Source of the DNA: Paramacrobiotus metropolitanus
Lineage: Eukaryota; Tardigrada; Eutardigrada; Parachela; Macrobiotidae
Direction: 5' to 3'
NCBI RefSeq assembly: GCF_019649055.1
Contig: NW_026570319.1
Span: forward strand, 248,001-312,000
Length of the DNA stretch: 64,000 bases
Below the pieces are notes generated by a model. It was not told where the DNA came from, made no database searches, and saw only the letters and a list, made by a program, of their open reading frames with translations. Both the position numbers and the translations under genes were made by a program. This document shows positions 44,079 to 53,200 of the stretch, in pieces. Each line of letters begins with the position of its first letter. The first letter of the stretch is position 1.

Positions 44079-46942
44079 TGGTTTGGCCGTCCGTACTTTG
44101 ATCGAACATGTCGACCATGGTGGGAGAGAGACTCATTCGCTGTTAAAGACGACTTGTCGTCTAGTGCTTTCGTCTCTACGTAGGGATCCAGTTTTAGGTG
44201 GTGAACTTCTGGGCATTTTTTGTCTAGGTCCAACTCGTCAATCGTCTTGACTTTGGCTACTCGTGCCTTCCACGTGTTGAAGTGCTCCGACTTCTGTTGA
44301 TCGGTCAAGTTAGCCAAGGTCGGTTGTTCCGTTAACAACTGCTGGACGACTATGGTTGGAGGTCGGGGATCGTCTTCCTCCGGTTTACCTCCTCCGAATT
44401 CCCACAAAGCCTTAAGTTGGTCGAGTTCCTCCTGTTGTTTGGAGTCGACCGGCTTGGGCTGTTCGGTTTGTTCCGGTTGCTCGACTATGAATTCTGTGTG
44501 AACTATAGTCCGCAATGCTGTAGTTACTCGGACGTCGTAGGTCGGTTCTTCGTCCTCCGATGACGAATCCGAGTCGTTTATGCTCGGTTTATCCGTCTTA
44601 CAGTGTCGAACTGACGGGTCGAAATCTTCGTCGTCTTCTTCCTCGGATTCTTCCGAAGGTCGGTTATCGGAGTCCGTGTCCGCCGAGTCACTCGTACTTT
44701 GTATGTCCGAGTCGTCCGACTGATAATCTTCATTTTCGACGGTTGTTCCGTCTCCCTGTCCGACTTGCGGTATGTTACCGTCTTCGACCAGTATGGTCGA
44801 TTCGGCTTGGTCGGCCATGTCCGTCGGTTGGGTAGGTCGACTAGCTCCGTCCTGATTCTCGAGGTCGGTTGGCTGTGAGCCTATGTCGCTCCGCCATCGG
44901 ATGCTCGTCTGTTGGGGCTTTCGAAAGCGATCTACCTTCCGTTCCTGTTGCGGAGGTGACGGTGACGACGGTCTGTCGTCCGACCAGGTTAGGTCGTGAT
45001 GAGCCTTTATGGCTCGTACCACTCCGTCAATGTTGTCTTGGCAGATGGTACACCGGTAAGGTTTATCGGTTTCCTCCAGGATTACGTCGTCCTGGGCCTT
45101 TGCCGGGCTACTCACAAACTGCACTTTGGTCGGAGTATGCTCCTTGATTGGTGGTAACGGGTCGGGGATGTGCCGCGTTATGGTGGTATCCTCGCCGTAC
45201 CGTTGCCAGAATGCAGTCGTTGACGATTCTCCGTGCAACCGGATTTCCTGCATATAAGTGAAGAGTCGTCTGCCGAGTTCCTGGCAGGATATTTCGAGCG
45301 AGGGTGGTATGGGGAGTCCATATTCCATGTGCTGTCGATGGATAGGATCTCGTTCGTCTTCCCATTCCCATGCTTCGTCCTCTATGTCGTTCATGAGGGC
45401 GATTACAGGTTCACACGTTTGTTGTGCGTCAAGTATCTGGTCGGGAGTCACCGCTCCGTTCTGTTGCAGAGTGGTCACCATCTCCGACGTCCGTTGGTCA
45501 AGAAAGTGCTGAACTCCCGAGAACCAAGTTCGGTACTTTTGCCGTACTTGCTCTAGGTTCTGGGCATCCGCGTCAGAGGATGCCTCTGGTATCGGGATAG
45601 ACTTCAGTACAGTCTTGGCCGGTCGTAGTGTACCAGTGTTTTTCCGTCCTTCGTACGCTTCAATGGCGTTGTGCAGCTTGAGCTCCTCGAGCAGAGTTTG
45701 GTTGTTGTCCCGGCAGTCACGGCAAATGTTACGCGAAGGTTCCGTCAGCGGGCCCAGCTGATTTACCCTCACTTCACTTGATAACTTGCTCGATGCCTCT
45801 GGTATCGGGATAGACTGCACTACCGTCGTTCCTCCTGGTTGTTCCGGGGTGGGAATCGGTGTTAAGACGAAGGTGAACTTCGAATGCAGATAGTCGCATC
45901 CGAGTAGCACTGGAATGTCCGCTTCGGTCGGCTGGACGTGGAAAGTATGGTGGCTCGTAAAACCCTGCATTGTTACAGGTGCGGTACAGCAGTGAGACAC
46001 CATGAAGGCGACTTGTCCGCCTACACCAAGTATTTTGGTGTAATATCCGAGGGGTTGCATCGTTAAACCGTTCCCCTCACAAAACCGTTGTTCGATGAGC
46101 GAAGTCTCCGCTCCGGTATCCAACATCGCCAATGTGGGCGTGGATCCGACTTGGATTTCGTGTGTCCAAGCTCGAAGTGTCTTCGGTTTCTTGTGTATTC
46201 CTTTCTCGAAAGTTACTTCCCGTATCGTTGGTTTGATGGGAATTAATGACACCGGTCCGTGGTCGGTTTGCTGTTGAATTGAACCTTGTGTAGGCTCGAT
46301 TCCGACTTCAACCACTTCTTGTACCTCAGGTCGGTTCATGACTCCGTCCTTCGGTATTTCGGCGGTTCCGAACAGTTGTGCCTGCGTTCGTTTACATTCC
46401 TCCACCTTAACGTCCGTTGGCCTCAGTTTCGACCACATATAGTCGAGGTTGAGGAATGTTCGAGAACCGGCTACCGTTCTAGCTGGTTGCTCTTTTCGCT
46501 GGAAGAGGTCCGCTTCTCCCGGCCGAGAGTAAACGGGTACCTGTGCTTCCAATGGGACTGTTTCCCAGCCTTCTATGTGGAAGGCTTGTTGTTCTCGTAG
46601 AATGGGAAATGTTGAGTTGGACCGTTCTGTTGGGTCGTCCGCAATGTTTGCGGTGTATCTGTTCTTTGCGCATCCGGATGATACGTTGGGGAAGTTTCTG
46701 TTGCCCCGGTGTGTGAATCGGCGTCCCGGTCCTCCACGTCTTGGGCCTCGTCTGGGCTGCTTGGTTGAGTTTATCCTCACCGGCAATCCGGTCCAACTTC
46801 CGTGACCGGGCCGTACTACGTCACTTTGTGTGACGGACGGCGTAGTCGCGTTGTTTGCGCTGCTTAGGCCGGGCGATTCTCGCTTTCCGACCTCCGACGT
46901 TCCAACGCCAAGTCGAGGCGCTGGGTCGGCCGTTCCGGGCAA
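44033..46942 (-). CDS. retropepsin-like protease with a long acidic/zinc-finger linker
   Basis: A 969-codon frame. The head is basic (KQPRRGPRRGGPGRRFTHRG, about residue 60). A retropepsin core lies around residues 255-370: LAMLDTGAETSLIEQ (catalytic DTG), LGVGGQVAFMVSHC, and ADIPVLLGCDYL near its end. It should cleave the element polyprotein as a dimer. The remaining 600 residues are not typical of Gypsy: SIPIPEASS occurs twice about 65 residues apart, then a helical part. A CTIC...AHH zinc-finger-like motif and an acidic run (EESEEEDDEDFDPS, SDSSSEDEE) follow before the end. The frame joins in phase to the upstream 47302-46967 ORF across a single TGA. It ends overlapping the next ORF by 46 nt. 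Confidence 0.7.
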   Translation of the reverse strand: MPGTADPAPRLGVGTSEVGKRESPGLSSANNATTPSVTQSDVVRPGHGSWTGLPVRINSTKQPRRGPRRGGPGRRFTHRGNRNFPNVSSGCAKNRYTANIADDPTERSNSTFPILREQQAFHIEGWETVPLEAQVPVYSRPGEADLFQRKEQPARTVAGSRTFLNLDYMWSKLRPTDVKVEECKRTQAQLFGTAEIPKDGVMNRPEVQEVVEVGIEPTQGSIQQQTDHGPVSLIPIKPTIREVTFEKGIHKKPKTLRAWTHEIQVGSTPTLAMLDTGAETSLIEQRFCEGNGLTMQPLGYYTKILGVGGQVAFMVSHCCTAPVTMQGFTSHHTFHVQPTEADIPVLLGCDYLHSKFTFVLTPIPTPEQPGGTTVVQSIPIPEASSKLSSEVRVNQLGPLTEPSRNICRDCRDNNQTLLEELKLHNAIEAYEGRKNTGTLRPAKTVLKSIPIPEASSDADAQNLEQVRQKYRTWFSGVQHFLDQRTSEMVTTLQQNGAVTPDQILDAQQTCEPVIALMNDIEDEAWEWEDERDPIHRQHMEYGLPIPPSLEISCQELGRRLFTYMQEIRLHGESSTTAFWQRYGEDTTITRHIPDPLPPIKEHTPTKVQFVSSPAKAQDDVILEETDKPYRCTICQDNIDGVVRAIKAHHDLTWSDDRPSSPSPPQQERKVDRFRKPQQTSIRWRSDIGSQPTDLENQDGASRPTQPTDMADQAESTILVEDGNIPQVGQGDGTTVENEDYQSDDSDIQSTSDSADTDSDNRPSEESEEEDDEDFDPSVRHCKTDKPSINDSDSSSEDEEPTYDVRVTTALRTIVHTEFIVEQPEQTEQPKPVDSKQQEELDQLKALWEFGGGKPEEDDPRPPTIVVQQLLTEQPTLANLTDQQKSEHFNTWKARVAKVKTIDELDLDKKCPEVHHLKLDPYVETKALDDKSSLTANESLSHHGRHVRSKYGRPNQWIREDAFTSLPYNG

Positions 46943-47016
46943 TACTTGCGTTCCGACCTCCGACGTTCAAACGCCGAGTTGATGCGCCGGGTCGATTTGG
47001 TCGGGCATTTCTTGCG
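46885..47016. repeat. 66-bp in-frame tandem duplication in the protease ORF
   Basis: TTCCGACCTCCGACGTTC starts at 46885 and 46951 and the units align throughout. Read on the minus strand each gives a 22-residue unit ending LGV-x-TSEVG. The upstream unit has TGA and the other GGA at the x codon. Confidence 0.85.
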
Positions 47017-47302
47017 TTCCGGTCCGGATCTCGATTTCTCTATTGTTGATGAAAATACCGAGTTCGGCTGCCATGGTTCGAGCAGCCGTTGCCTCCTGTG
47101 TGGGGGCTGACAATACCGCAAGGAATTCGTCTTCCGTGCAGCTGTTCCGTTCCAGTCCTAATGCGTTTAGGACTGTTAATATCCGTTTTTGTAACGGGGT
47201 GAAGGTCGGTTCGTTCCGGGGAGAAAGCGGTTGGTTAGTCGGGTTATCCTTGTCCGGTGGTTCTGTGGGATGTTGGAGGTCTAATGAGTCACCGGAGCTC
47301 AT
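46967..47302 (-). CDS. leader of the protease ORF (ends at an in-frame TGA)
   Basis: 111 codons from MSSGDSLDLQHPTEPPDKDN to GV-stop at 46967-46969. The ATG overlaps the stop of the upstream CCHC ORF as ATGA, an arrangement seen in re-initiation or frameshift expression. The frame is the same as the long ORF from 46942; only the TGA separates them. A helical piece (FTPLQKRILTVLNALGLERN) is the only structured part. No domain is recognised. Confidence 0.5.
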   Translation of the reverse strand: MSSGDSLDLQHPTEPPDKDNPTNQPLSPRNEPTFTPLQKRILTVLNALGLERNSCTEDEFLAVLSAPTQEATAARTMAAELGIFINNREIEIRTGTQEMPDQIDPAHQLGV

Positions 47303-48408
47303 CGACCTTGGGCGTTTCCCGGGGTGTTATCCAGAGCCGACCCATTGTTGGGTGGCGTCGAGCCCAAAGACTGACGAGGCGGTAACGGTTCTCGGTACGC
47401 CGGGGACCCTTGTTGGCTCCCGCCGCTATTCCTGCGGTTCCCGCCATTTCCTCTGCCGGGCGACCGGCTTCCGTTGCCGGAACCGCCCGAGCTGCCAGCC
47501 TTTTGCTGGCGGGGGCGCGGTGGTGGCACGATATCCCGCCAGTATGGGTTATCCGAGCCAACCGGGCCATCTGTCGTGTATCGGCGGTACCAGTCGTTGT
47601 ACCACCGAAGGTTCGGGTTATTAGCCGGTCCGTTGGCGGCGTATCCACAGCGTGCTCCGTCGTGGTTGTTAAACATGCAATGTTTGCATGAGTAGGTTCG
47701 TTCCTTAGTCCACTGGAAAAACGCTGCTTCCATATTGTCTACGTAAGTTGTAGACTGCCGAGCACCGCCGCGGTTTGAGAAGGTTCCATAGCCGCCTGTC
47801 TGGCCGGCTCCGCGTCCATAACCTCCGTTGGGCTGGACGGCCACATCCGACTTTGTGTCGGTTGGTTGCCGTTCCAGGCTAGTCGGTTGCTTGTTGCCGA
47901 CTTCTTTTTGTGCCTCCTCCATGGTCGGCTTCGGTTGACCGACCGCCGTGGTCGGCTTTTGTTGACCGGCCTTCGAGGTTGGCGAAATCCTTCCGACCTG
48001 TGTGGTCGGTTGGACTTTGCCGACTTCTGTTGTCAGCTGTTCTGGTCCAGTCGAGGTCAGCAACTGTTGTCCAACTTCCTTAGTCGCCATGTCCATGTTG
48101 GACGAGGTCGACTTCGGCGTTCCTTCCGTCCTGTTGGGTGATTGCCGTTCGAGCTCGGTGGCTTTTGTAGCCGTTACCGAGTCTTGAGCTCTGTGTGAGC
48201 TCGACTGTTGGTCGGCATGAGACAATGTGGTCTTTGCCTGCAGCTGTTCCACATCCCCCCCGGTCGGGTGGGACGGGGCTGCTACGTCAAGGGGGATTTG
48301 CTCGTTGCGCCTTTCCCTTGCCTCAGTAGCCTTTGTCGAGTCGGCTGAGGATGGCTGATTTCTTTCCTGACCGGCGTACTGGGGTGAGTACGACGCGGTC
48401 GGATTCAT
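47299..48408 (-). CDS. nucleocapsid-like ORF with one CCHC zinc knuckle
   Basis: 369 codons. Residues 110-180 are imperfect short repeats of the KPTTAVGQ/QPTTQVGR kind rich in T, V, G and Q, then a Gly/Arg stretch. C241, C244, H249 and C254 make an exact C-x2-C-x4-H-x4-C knuckle (CKHCMFNNHDGARC). A W/Y-rich segment and a G/S/N/R-rich basic tail follow. These are nucleocapsid features: RNA binding and packaging. Its separation from the capsid ORF by 1.1 kb is odd; the frame is open upstream of the first ATG for 32 codons to an AG-dinucleotide at 48505-48506. Confidence 0.7.
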   Translation of the reverse strand: MNPTASYSPQYAGQERNQPSSADSTKATEARERRNEQIPLDVAAPSHPTGGDVEQLQAKTTLSHADQQSSSHRAQDSVTATKATELERQSPNRTEGTPKSTSSNMDMATKEVGQQLLTSTGPEQLTTEVGKVQPTTQVGRISPTSKAGQQKPTTAVGQPKPTMEEAQKEVGNKQPTSLERQPTDTKSDVAVQPNGGYGRGAGQTGGYGTFSNRGGARQSTTYVDNMEAAFFQWTKERTYSCKHCMFNNHDGARCGYAANGPANNPNLRWYNDWYRRYTTDGPVGSDNPYWRDIVPPPRPRQQKAGSSGGSGNGSRSPGRGNGGNRRNSGGSQQGSPAYREPLPPRQSLGSTPPNNGSALDNTPGNAQGR

Positions 48409-48504
48409 ACGCCGGGAGTAATCCTTATTGTACTCCCGTGCATACTCCCCTATGTTAAGCGTATGGGAAGTTTCCCTGCACGCTGATTGGCTGGCGCTAA
48501 AGTA

Positions 48505-49566
48505 CTAAAAATCGGTCGTTCTAACGTCACAAGGAAGTCCGAAGAATTTTCGCGCTATTTTCGTAAGCGAGACAGATTATTCCTAGTCGGCCAAAAAGTT
48601 TATCTGGTCGGATTTTAAGAATCTGCTCCGTTAGAAATAGCTTTTTCTATTTTTAGAATTTTTCTGGCGGTTGAAACGCCGTTAGAAATGAAAAGAAAGA
48701 AAATTTCCGACCTGTTGTCGGTTAGTCTTTGTTAGACAGTTCGTTGACCTAGCAGGTCGGATATTCGTCAAAAGTAAAATTTTAGGTCGGTTTCTCCGCT
48801 AGAAATTACTTTTTCAACGTTGGAAAATTTTATCCGTCCGTCAAAAATAATTTTCAACCGTTAGGAAGTTAAAAGCCGACCTAGTTACGGCTAAAATCGA
48901 CCTAGACCGTGACTTTACCAGTGTCGGTGTCGGTGTCGGTTCTGGTCGGTTTCCTCCGTCCGAGGTCGGAAATCCGTCGTTTCCGAGCTAAAATCCGCCG
49001 TTAAAGTTGCGGGTCGGTGTTCAAACCGAAGGTCCCCGTATTATGGAGTAATCCGTTTCGCGCTGCAGACTCTAGTTCGAGTCTGATCCGTCAGTTGGGA
49101 GAAGTCCGTGCTGTTGGGAAACGTGCTCTTCAATGTGGAAGAGACACGTGAACTGTGCTCACCAGCTGGGCAAGAATCACGTCAGTGATCCCTGTATTTT
49201 CCCAGCTGTAAGACGGCAGATCAGTCCGATCAAAAGCCAAGGCAGCGGCTGCTTCAGCAGTCGCTCCGTCAGTGACTTTTAGGTTCCTCACAAGTTCTCC
49301 GCGAGTTAAGCCTTCACCGTCTCCTCAGAGATTCCGTAGGAAAGAAAACCAGACGAGCTGCTTACCATGTAACAGACTCTGGCGAGGAGATCACGAGTGA
49401 GCTTTATTGACAAATAAAGGGGAACAATCCTGCGTAATAGCAGGGAAGCAAGAACAAAGGCGCTGATGGCCAAATCTAGCAAGTGGACGCCAAAGGGTTC
49501 TTGAGCGTCTGCCAAGGCGTTGAAGAATGCTGGCGGCAACCACGTGCGTGCTGCAGGCCAGATGCG
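48505..49566 (-). other. gap between capsid and nucleocapsid ORFs (possible intron)
   Basis: No long independent ORF. After the Gag TGA the same frame stays open to 49306 (LPPAFFNALADAQEPFGVHL, a hydrophobic stretch). A good donor, ATG|GTAAGC, lies at 49366/49365 and an acceptor, TTTTAG|TAC, at 48505/48504. Removing that 861-nt segment would join the two frames in phase 0. The stretch 48.5-49.1 kb is rich in GGTCGG and TTAGAAAT/CCGTTAG words, unlike the flanking ORFs. An insertion is an alternative reading. Confidence 0.4.
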
Positions 49567-52047
49567 TCAGCTGATGCCGTATCCCTGTGTGGGATCCTGG
49601 CAGTATGCGGGGTATTCCGGCAGCCCGTGCGGCTGATATACGGTCTGCTGCGGTGCCAGTGGTGGTGGGGTTTGAGTCGGTACAAGCGTTGTAGCCCGGA
49701 CTCTGATGTAGTCACCGTCCCGTAAACCCCCTGCCACTTTGTACATTTCCTTGCCCTTGACAAACTGCCTTATAAAGTCGCGAAGTTCGATCGGTGTCTT
49801 CGGCATCCTGATTTCCAGGGCTTCCCGTAGTCTGGGTTCGAGGATGTTTTCCTTGAGGTAGTAAAGTGCCGTCTCATCAGTGATGTTGCGGACCTGGGAC
49901 TTGATATACATCATTGCGTCATAGTACTGTTCCGGCGTCTCTTGTCCGAAACGGTACGTGCGTTTGACCATCGTCCTCATAGCGTTGATTTCGCTATCCT
50001 TATCCGCAAATCGTTCTTCAAACTTGGTCAGCCATAAGTCGACTGGCCATCCACCGAGCGGTTCCTCGGCTGCTGTTAGTGTGTGCCATTCCTCCGCCTG
50101 ACCTTCGAGTACGGCCGCCAAGTCGGCCATGAAAGTCTGATCGTCCTCGTACCATTGTTGGGCTTGACGATGCAGGCTTCGGATCCGTTTTAGCCACCCA
50201 TGGAGCTTAGTGTGGTCGCCATCGAACGGCGGCATAGGTTGCCTCCGTCCGTGGGCCATGGCTCGTACCAAGGCGACGTGTGCAGGATCCTGTGCCGGAG
50301 GAATTGGGTATGCCGCCGGCGCAGCTTGTTGTGCAGCCGGGGCGGGTGCCGGGTTGGCATACGGTATCCGACCCTGTTGGTCCGGATATCCGGCCTGATG
50401 GTAAGCCGGTTCGTACTCGCGATCATATCCGTCCTGTTGCGGATGTTGTGCTTGTGCCTGGTTTGCGTAACGAGGCTGTTCCGGTCGACCTCCATACTGT
50501 TGTGGGGGTGGCGTCCGAGCCTGTGACGTTGGCTGTCGTGGCCTCGGTTCTTCCGAGTGGCCTTCGTACGTCTCCGGTCGCGCTTGTGGTGCCGGATTCG
50601 TCCGTGAGGGTGGTGGATAGAATCCCCTGGGCTGTTCGTTAATCCTGCCGTACAAGCCAGGTTGTGTTCCTCTCGACGGCAATCGACTTTCCGTTGGTCG
50701 ATGTGGCGGCGCCCGGCTTTGTTCCGGGTAGCCAGTTGGAAGGCGGGTCGACTCCTGTTGGTCGTAGTATCCGCTCTGGTCGGCCATGTTGTGTGACCGA
50801 GCCCTTGATCGCTCGAAGTCGAACCCTCGTTGGTTCGGGCGATCTAAGTTTCCCATTTCCGGGTGAGAGTTCGTTCGCTCTCCCCATAACCGTCGTTGTG
50901 GGCGGTTAAAGGGAATTCCCCTCTGCGCTTCCGCTCCGTCGTGGTTATCAGGGTGGGACGCGGTGGGAATCGGCGCGTGCATTGTTGTACGCGTCGAAAA
51001 CGAGGTGCTCGTATACGCACCGGCCGTTGCTACCGTTGTAGTCGGCACATTCGAGGTCGGAACATATGACGTCGCTGTTGACGTGTTACGCCCCGGCTCG
51101 GGCTGACTCGGTATCGGATTAAGCTGTTGGGGCGCTCCGATGGACGGGTCGGTTGTGACCACTCCGACGAAGTAGGAAGTGTTTGTCTCCTTCTTCTCCA
51201 GTTCTTGGGCTAGATTATCGCCCCACAGAATGTCGCGTATGGTTTGCGACGGATGATAGTCCTGTGCCATGGACGTCCTATAGGATGGAGGTTCGGCCCT
51301 GGTTTGTTCCAGGTGCTTCTTCTCCTCCCGGAGGCACCGGATCTCAGTGTCCAACTCATCGATTTGTCGCATCATCTCTGTGATGTTGCTGGCTGCTTCT
51401 GTGCCGTAGTCGAACAGTTCGTTCTCACGGGCTTCAAGGTAGACGATGCGGTTCCGTTGCGCCTCGTTCACCTTGTGAGCTTCAGCCAAGTTGTATTCCA
51501 GCTGAGTTCGGAGTTTCTCTTCCTGTTTGAGGTACTCGTTCAAGCCGTAAACCTGGTCGGCTAACTGTGTGTTAGCTTCCTGCAAGTCGGCCATGAGAGT
51601 TCCTCGTTCCAATGGTCGACCAGAATGAGCTAAACTTTGTTGTCTGCTCCTGGCCGTCAGAATTTCCAACTCCGTTTGGAGTCGGTCGACTAATAGTCGA
51701 AGCTGGTCAACCTCGTTGTCGGCCTGTCGTTGTTCGACTATGTACCGGTCCACTTCGTTCCGGTACACTTTAGGTTCTTCGTTAGCTCGGTTCAGCATTT
51801 CGTGGAGCTGTCCCGCGGCTTGTTCCGAGGCGACCAAGGCTGACTGTGTGTCGGCCAGTTGTTTCTCCACGTCGTCGAGTTGTCTCTTCAGTTCGGAGAT
51901 GGCCTGCGTTGACCGATCCAACTTGCCGTTGAGTATGGTGACTTCGTCCGTGTCATATCGATTAGGTCCTTCGACTCGTTTCAGGATGGCCCTTAGCCTG
52001 TCGATCTCGCGCTGTTGGTCGGCAATGCCTTTGTTAGCGGCTACCAT
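49567..52047 (-). CDS. Gag (coiled coil plus capsid) of the Gypsy-like element
   Basis: 826 codons. About residues 1-290 are heptad-rich (LKRQLDDVEKQLADTQSALV, VDQLRLLVDRLQTELEIL, MRQIDELDTEIRCLREEKKH), a long coiled coil. Residues 300-590 are P/Q/R/Y-rich and unstructured. Residues 600-800 are a Retrotrans_gag capsid domain: MPPFDGDHTKLHGWLKRIRS, VLEGQAEEWHTL, WLTKFEERFADKD, YRFGQETPEQYYDAMM. There is no zinc knuckle at its end; one sits in the next ORF. The frame is open for about 48 codons upstream of the ATG without another ATG, so the N-terminus may be longer or cut off by truncation at about 52.19 kb. A coiled coil this long is not a usual Gypsy Gag feature. Confidence 0.75.
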   Translation of the reverse strand: MVAANKGIADQQREIDRLRAILKRVEGPNRYDTDEVTILNGKLDRSTQAISELKRQLDDVEKQLADTQSALVASEQAAGQLHEMLNRANEEPKVYRNEVDRYIVEQRQADNEVDQLRLLVDRLQTELEILTARSRQQSLAHSGRPLERGTLMADLQEANTQLADQVYGLNEYLKQEEKLRTQLEYNLAEAHKVNEAQRNRIVYLEARENELFDYGTEAASNITEMMRQIDELDTEIRCLREEKKHLEQTRAEPPSYRTSMAQDYHPSQTIRDILWGDNLAQELEKKETNTSYFVGVVTTDPSIGAPQQLNPIPSQPEPGRNTSTATSYVPTSNVPTTTVATAGAYTSTSFSTRTTMHAPIPTASHPDNHDGAEAQRGIPFNRPQRRLWGERTNSHPEMGNLDRPNQRGFDFERSRARSHNMADQSGYYDQQESTRLPTGYPEQSRAPPHRPTESRLPSRGTQPGLYGRINEQPRGFYPPPSRTNPAPQARPETYEGHSEEPRPRQPTSQARTPPPQQYGGRPEQPRYANQAQAQHPQQDGYDREYEPAYHQAGYPDQQGRIPYANPAPAPAAQQAAPAAYPIPPAQDPAHVALVRAMAHGRRQPMPPFDGDHTKLHGWLKRIRSLHRQAQQWYEDDQTFMADLAAVLEGQAEEWHTLTAAEEPLGGWPVDLWLTKFEERFADKDSEINAMRTMVKRTYRFGQETPEQYYDAMMYIKSQVRNITDETALYYLKENILEPRLREALEIRMPKTPIELRDFIRQFVKGKEMYKVAGGLRDGDYIRVRATTLVPTQTPPPLAPQQTVYQPHGLPEYPAYCQDPTQGYGIS

Positions 52048-52556
52048 TGTTGGCAGAGGTCGGCTAGACGGTGAAGTTACCCGTTCGTTGGGTGCCGGTA
52101 TGTTAGTCGGCGATCCAATTGGGTGAGGGCCGCTTCGTGGCGGTACCTCGGAATCTTCCGTTCCGGTCAGTAGTTTGGTCTCAGCAACATATTGGGAGGA
52201 ATATTATCTGGCCAAACTGCATTGAAATTTTTTCTAATGGTTAGACATATAACATTACATGGTGTGCAAGAAATCAACAGTTGCACTGGCCTAAATTAAT
52301 GAATTGTTTTGTTTTATTGATGTCATTTGCCAGAAATTACTCCAGCCCGACTCCGCCAGTGTGTTTGCAAAATGTTCGTGAAAACGCCCAGACATACTTC
52401 ATGAAGACGCCACCAAGAAACTGAATTCTGACAAACAGGAGATGTTTCCATGGAGAACTAAATTGGAACCGTTCGTTGTATCCCGGGAGCGCGCCCGGAC
52501 GTATTCCGTTATCCGCAAAGTCATCCGCAACGTCATCCATCCGCAATATCTGCAAA

Positions 52557-52604
52557 CCCCATCCGGAAATTGCAGTCAGTCGACTGCATCATTTCTGGAT
52601 GGGG
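52557..52604 (+). repeat. dispersed palindromic core, copy 14
   Basis: The cleanest copy: CCCCATCCGGAAATTGCAGT then CAGTCGACTGCATCATTTC and TGGATGGGG, followed by AATGCCGAAACGC. Stem pairing is nearly complete. Confidence 0.9.
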
Positions 52605-52682
52605 AATGCCGAAACGCAGTCCAAGTACAGTACTGTTAAAACTGAACCTTCTGTCTCTCTTTATCATTCGCATCTCTTCACA

Positions 52683-52733
52683 CCCCATCCGTAAACTCTG
52701 CAGATCAGTCGTGTGCAAAGTGTTGGGATGGGG
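52683..52733 (+). repeat. dispersed palindromic core, copy 15
   Basis: CCCCATCCGTAAACTCTGCA then GATCAGTCGTGTGCAAAG and GGGATGGGG, followed by AATGCCAGAATGCTGG. Head-to-tail with copy 14. Confidence 0.85.
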
Positions 52734-53200
52734 AATGCCAGAATGCTGGCGAATTCACTCAGTGCGTCGTGTTACCGCGGCAGCAACTACAGTCTCATAC
52801 AAGAATCGCATGCATCGCCTGCACGGTACCGATGATAAAATATAAGCGCAACATATTAGTTTTTTAGTAGGTATACGAGTAACGAGTTCATGTGCGTGGC
52901 AGTACTGATGCTCGCCGTGGCGCAAACCGCATCATCCAAGCAAAAGCAGCATAATCGCTATGCTTGCACTTTACTATTTGACTTATGTATTTGCCTGCCA
53001 GTTTATCATCGGTCATCGAGTACTTGTTTACTCGGTCGGCATGAAGCACTGACTTACGGCTTGCCAATCATTCAAAAATCAGAATAAACAATTTTCAATG
53101 ATAGTCTCCTTCATTGCACATCCATAGTGCGATCGTATTTTGCCATGAGCGGAAGCTGTCTGGATACAAAATCGATCAGTGAATAGCTAGCAAAATATAC

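Larger units (their letters stand above)
37930..52190 (-). mobile_element. large Gypsy-like retroelement, minus strand, GGTCGG-rich, decayed
   Basis: About 14.3 kb with Gag (52047-49567), CCHC ORF (48408-47299), protease ORF (47302-44033 with one stop), RT-RNase H (about 43670-41990), integrase (about 42010-40509) and a basic tail (to 39640), then a 1.7-kb repeat-rich 3' region. The domain order PR-RT-RH-IN is that of Gypsy/Ty3 elements. The whole block, coding and non-coding, is dense in GGTCGG/CCGACC, which stops abruptly at about 37.93 and 52.19 kb and so marks the edges. I found no direct repeat that could be an LTR pair, and the Gag frame remains open upstream of its first ATG to a stop near 52.19 kb, so the 5' side is probably truncated. 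At least five breaks interrupt the ORFs. Confidence 0.8.
52200..53200 (+). repeat. dispersed module copy with paired type-1 and type-2 flanks
   Basis: It starts with GTGCAAGAAATCAACAGTTG, as at about 37.1 kb, contains two palindromic cores 126 bp apart, and continues with the type-2 flank (GCATGCATCGCCTGCACGGT, GATGATAAAATATAAGCGCA) to an end like 19.2 and 26.26 kb. It directly adjoins the truncated side of the Gypsy-like element. Confidence 0.7.

Noticed and set aside
48410-49560. Candidate internal LTR matching 37.93-39.64 kb
   Set aside because: Compared by eye, the two regions share only GGTCGG words and no collinear stretch, so an LTR pair is not supported.
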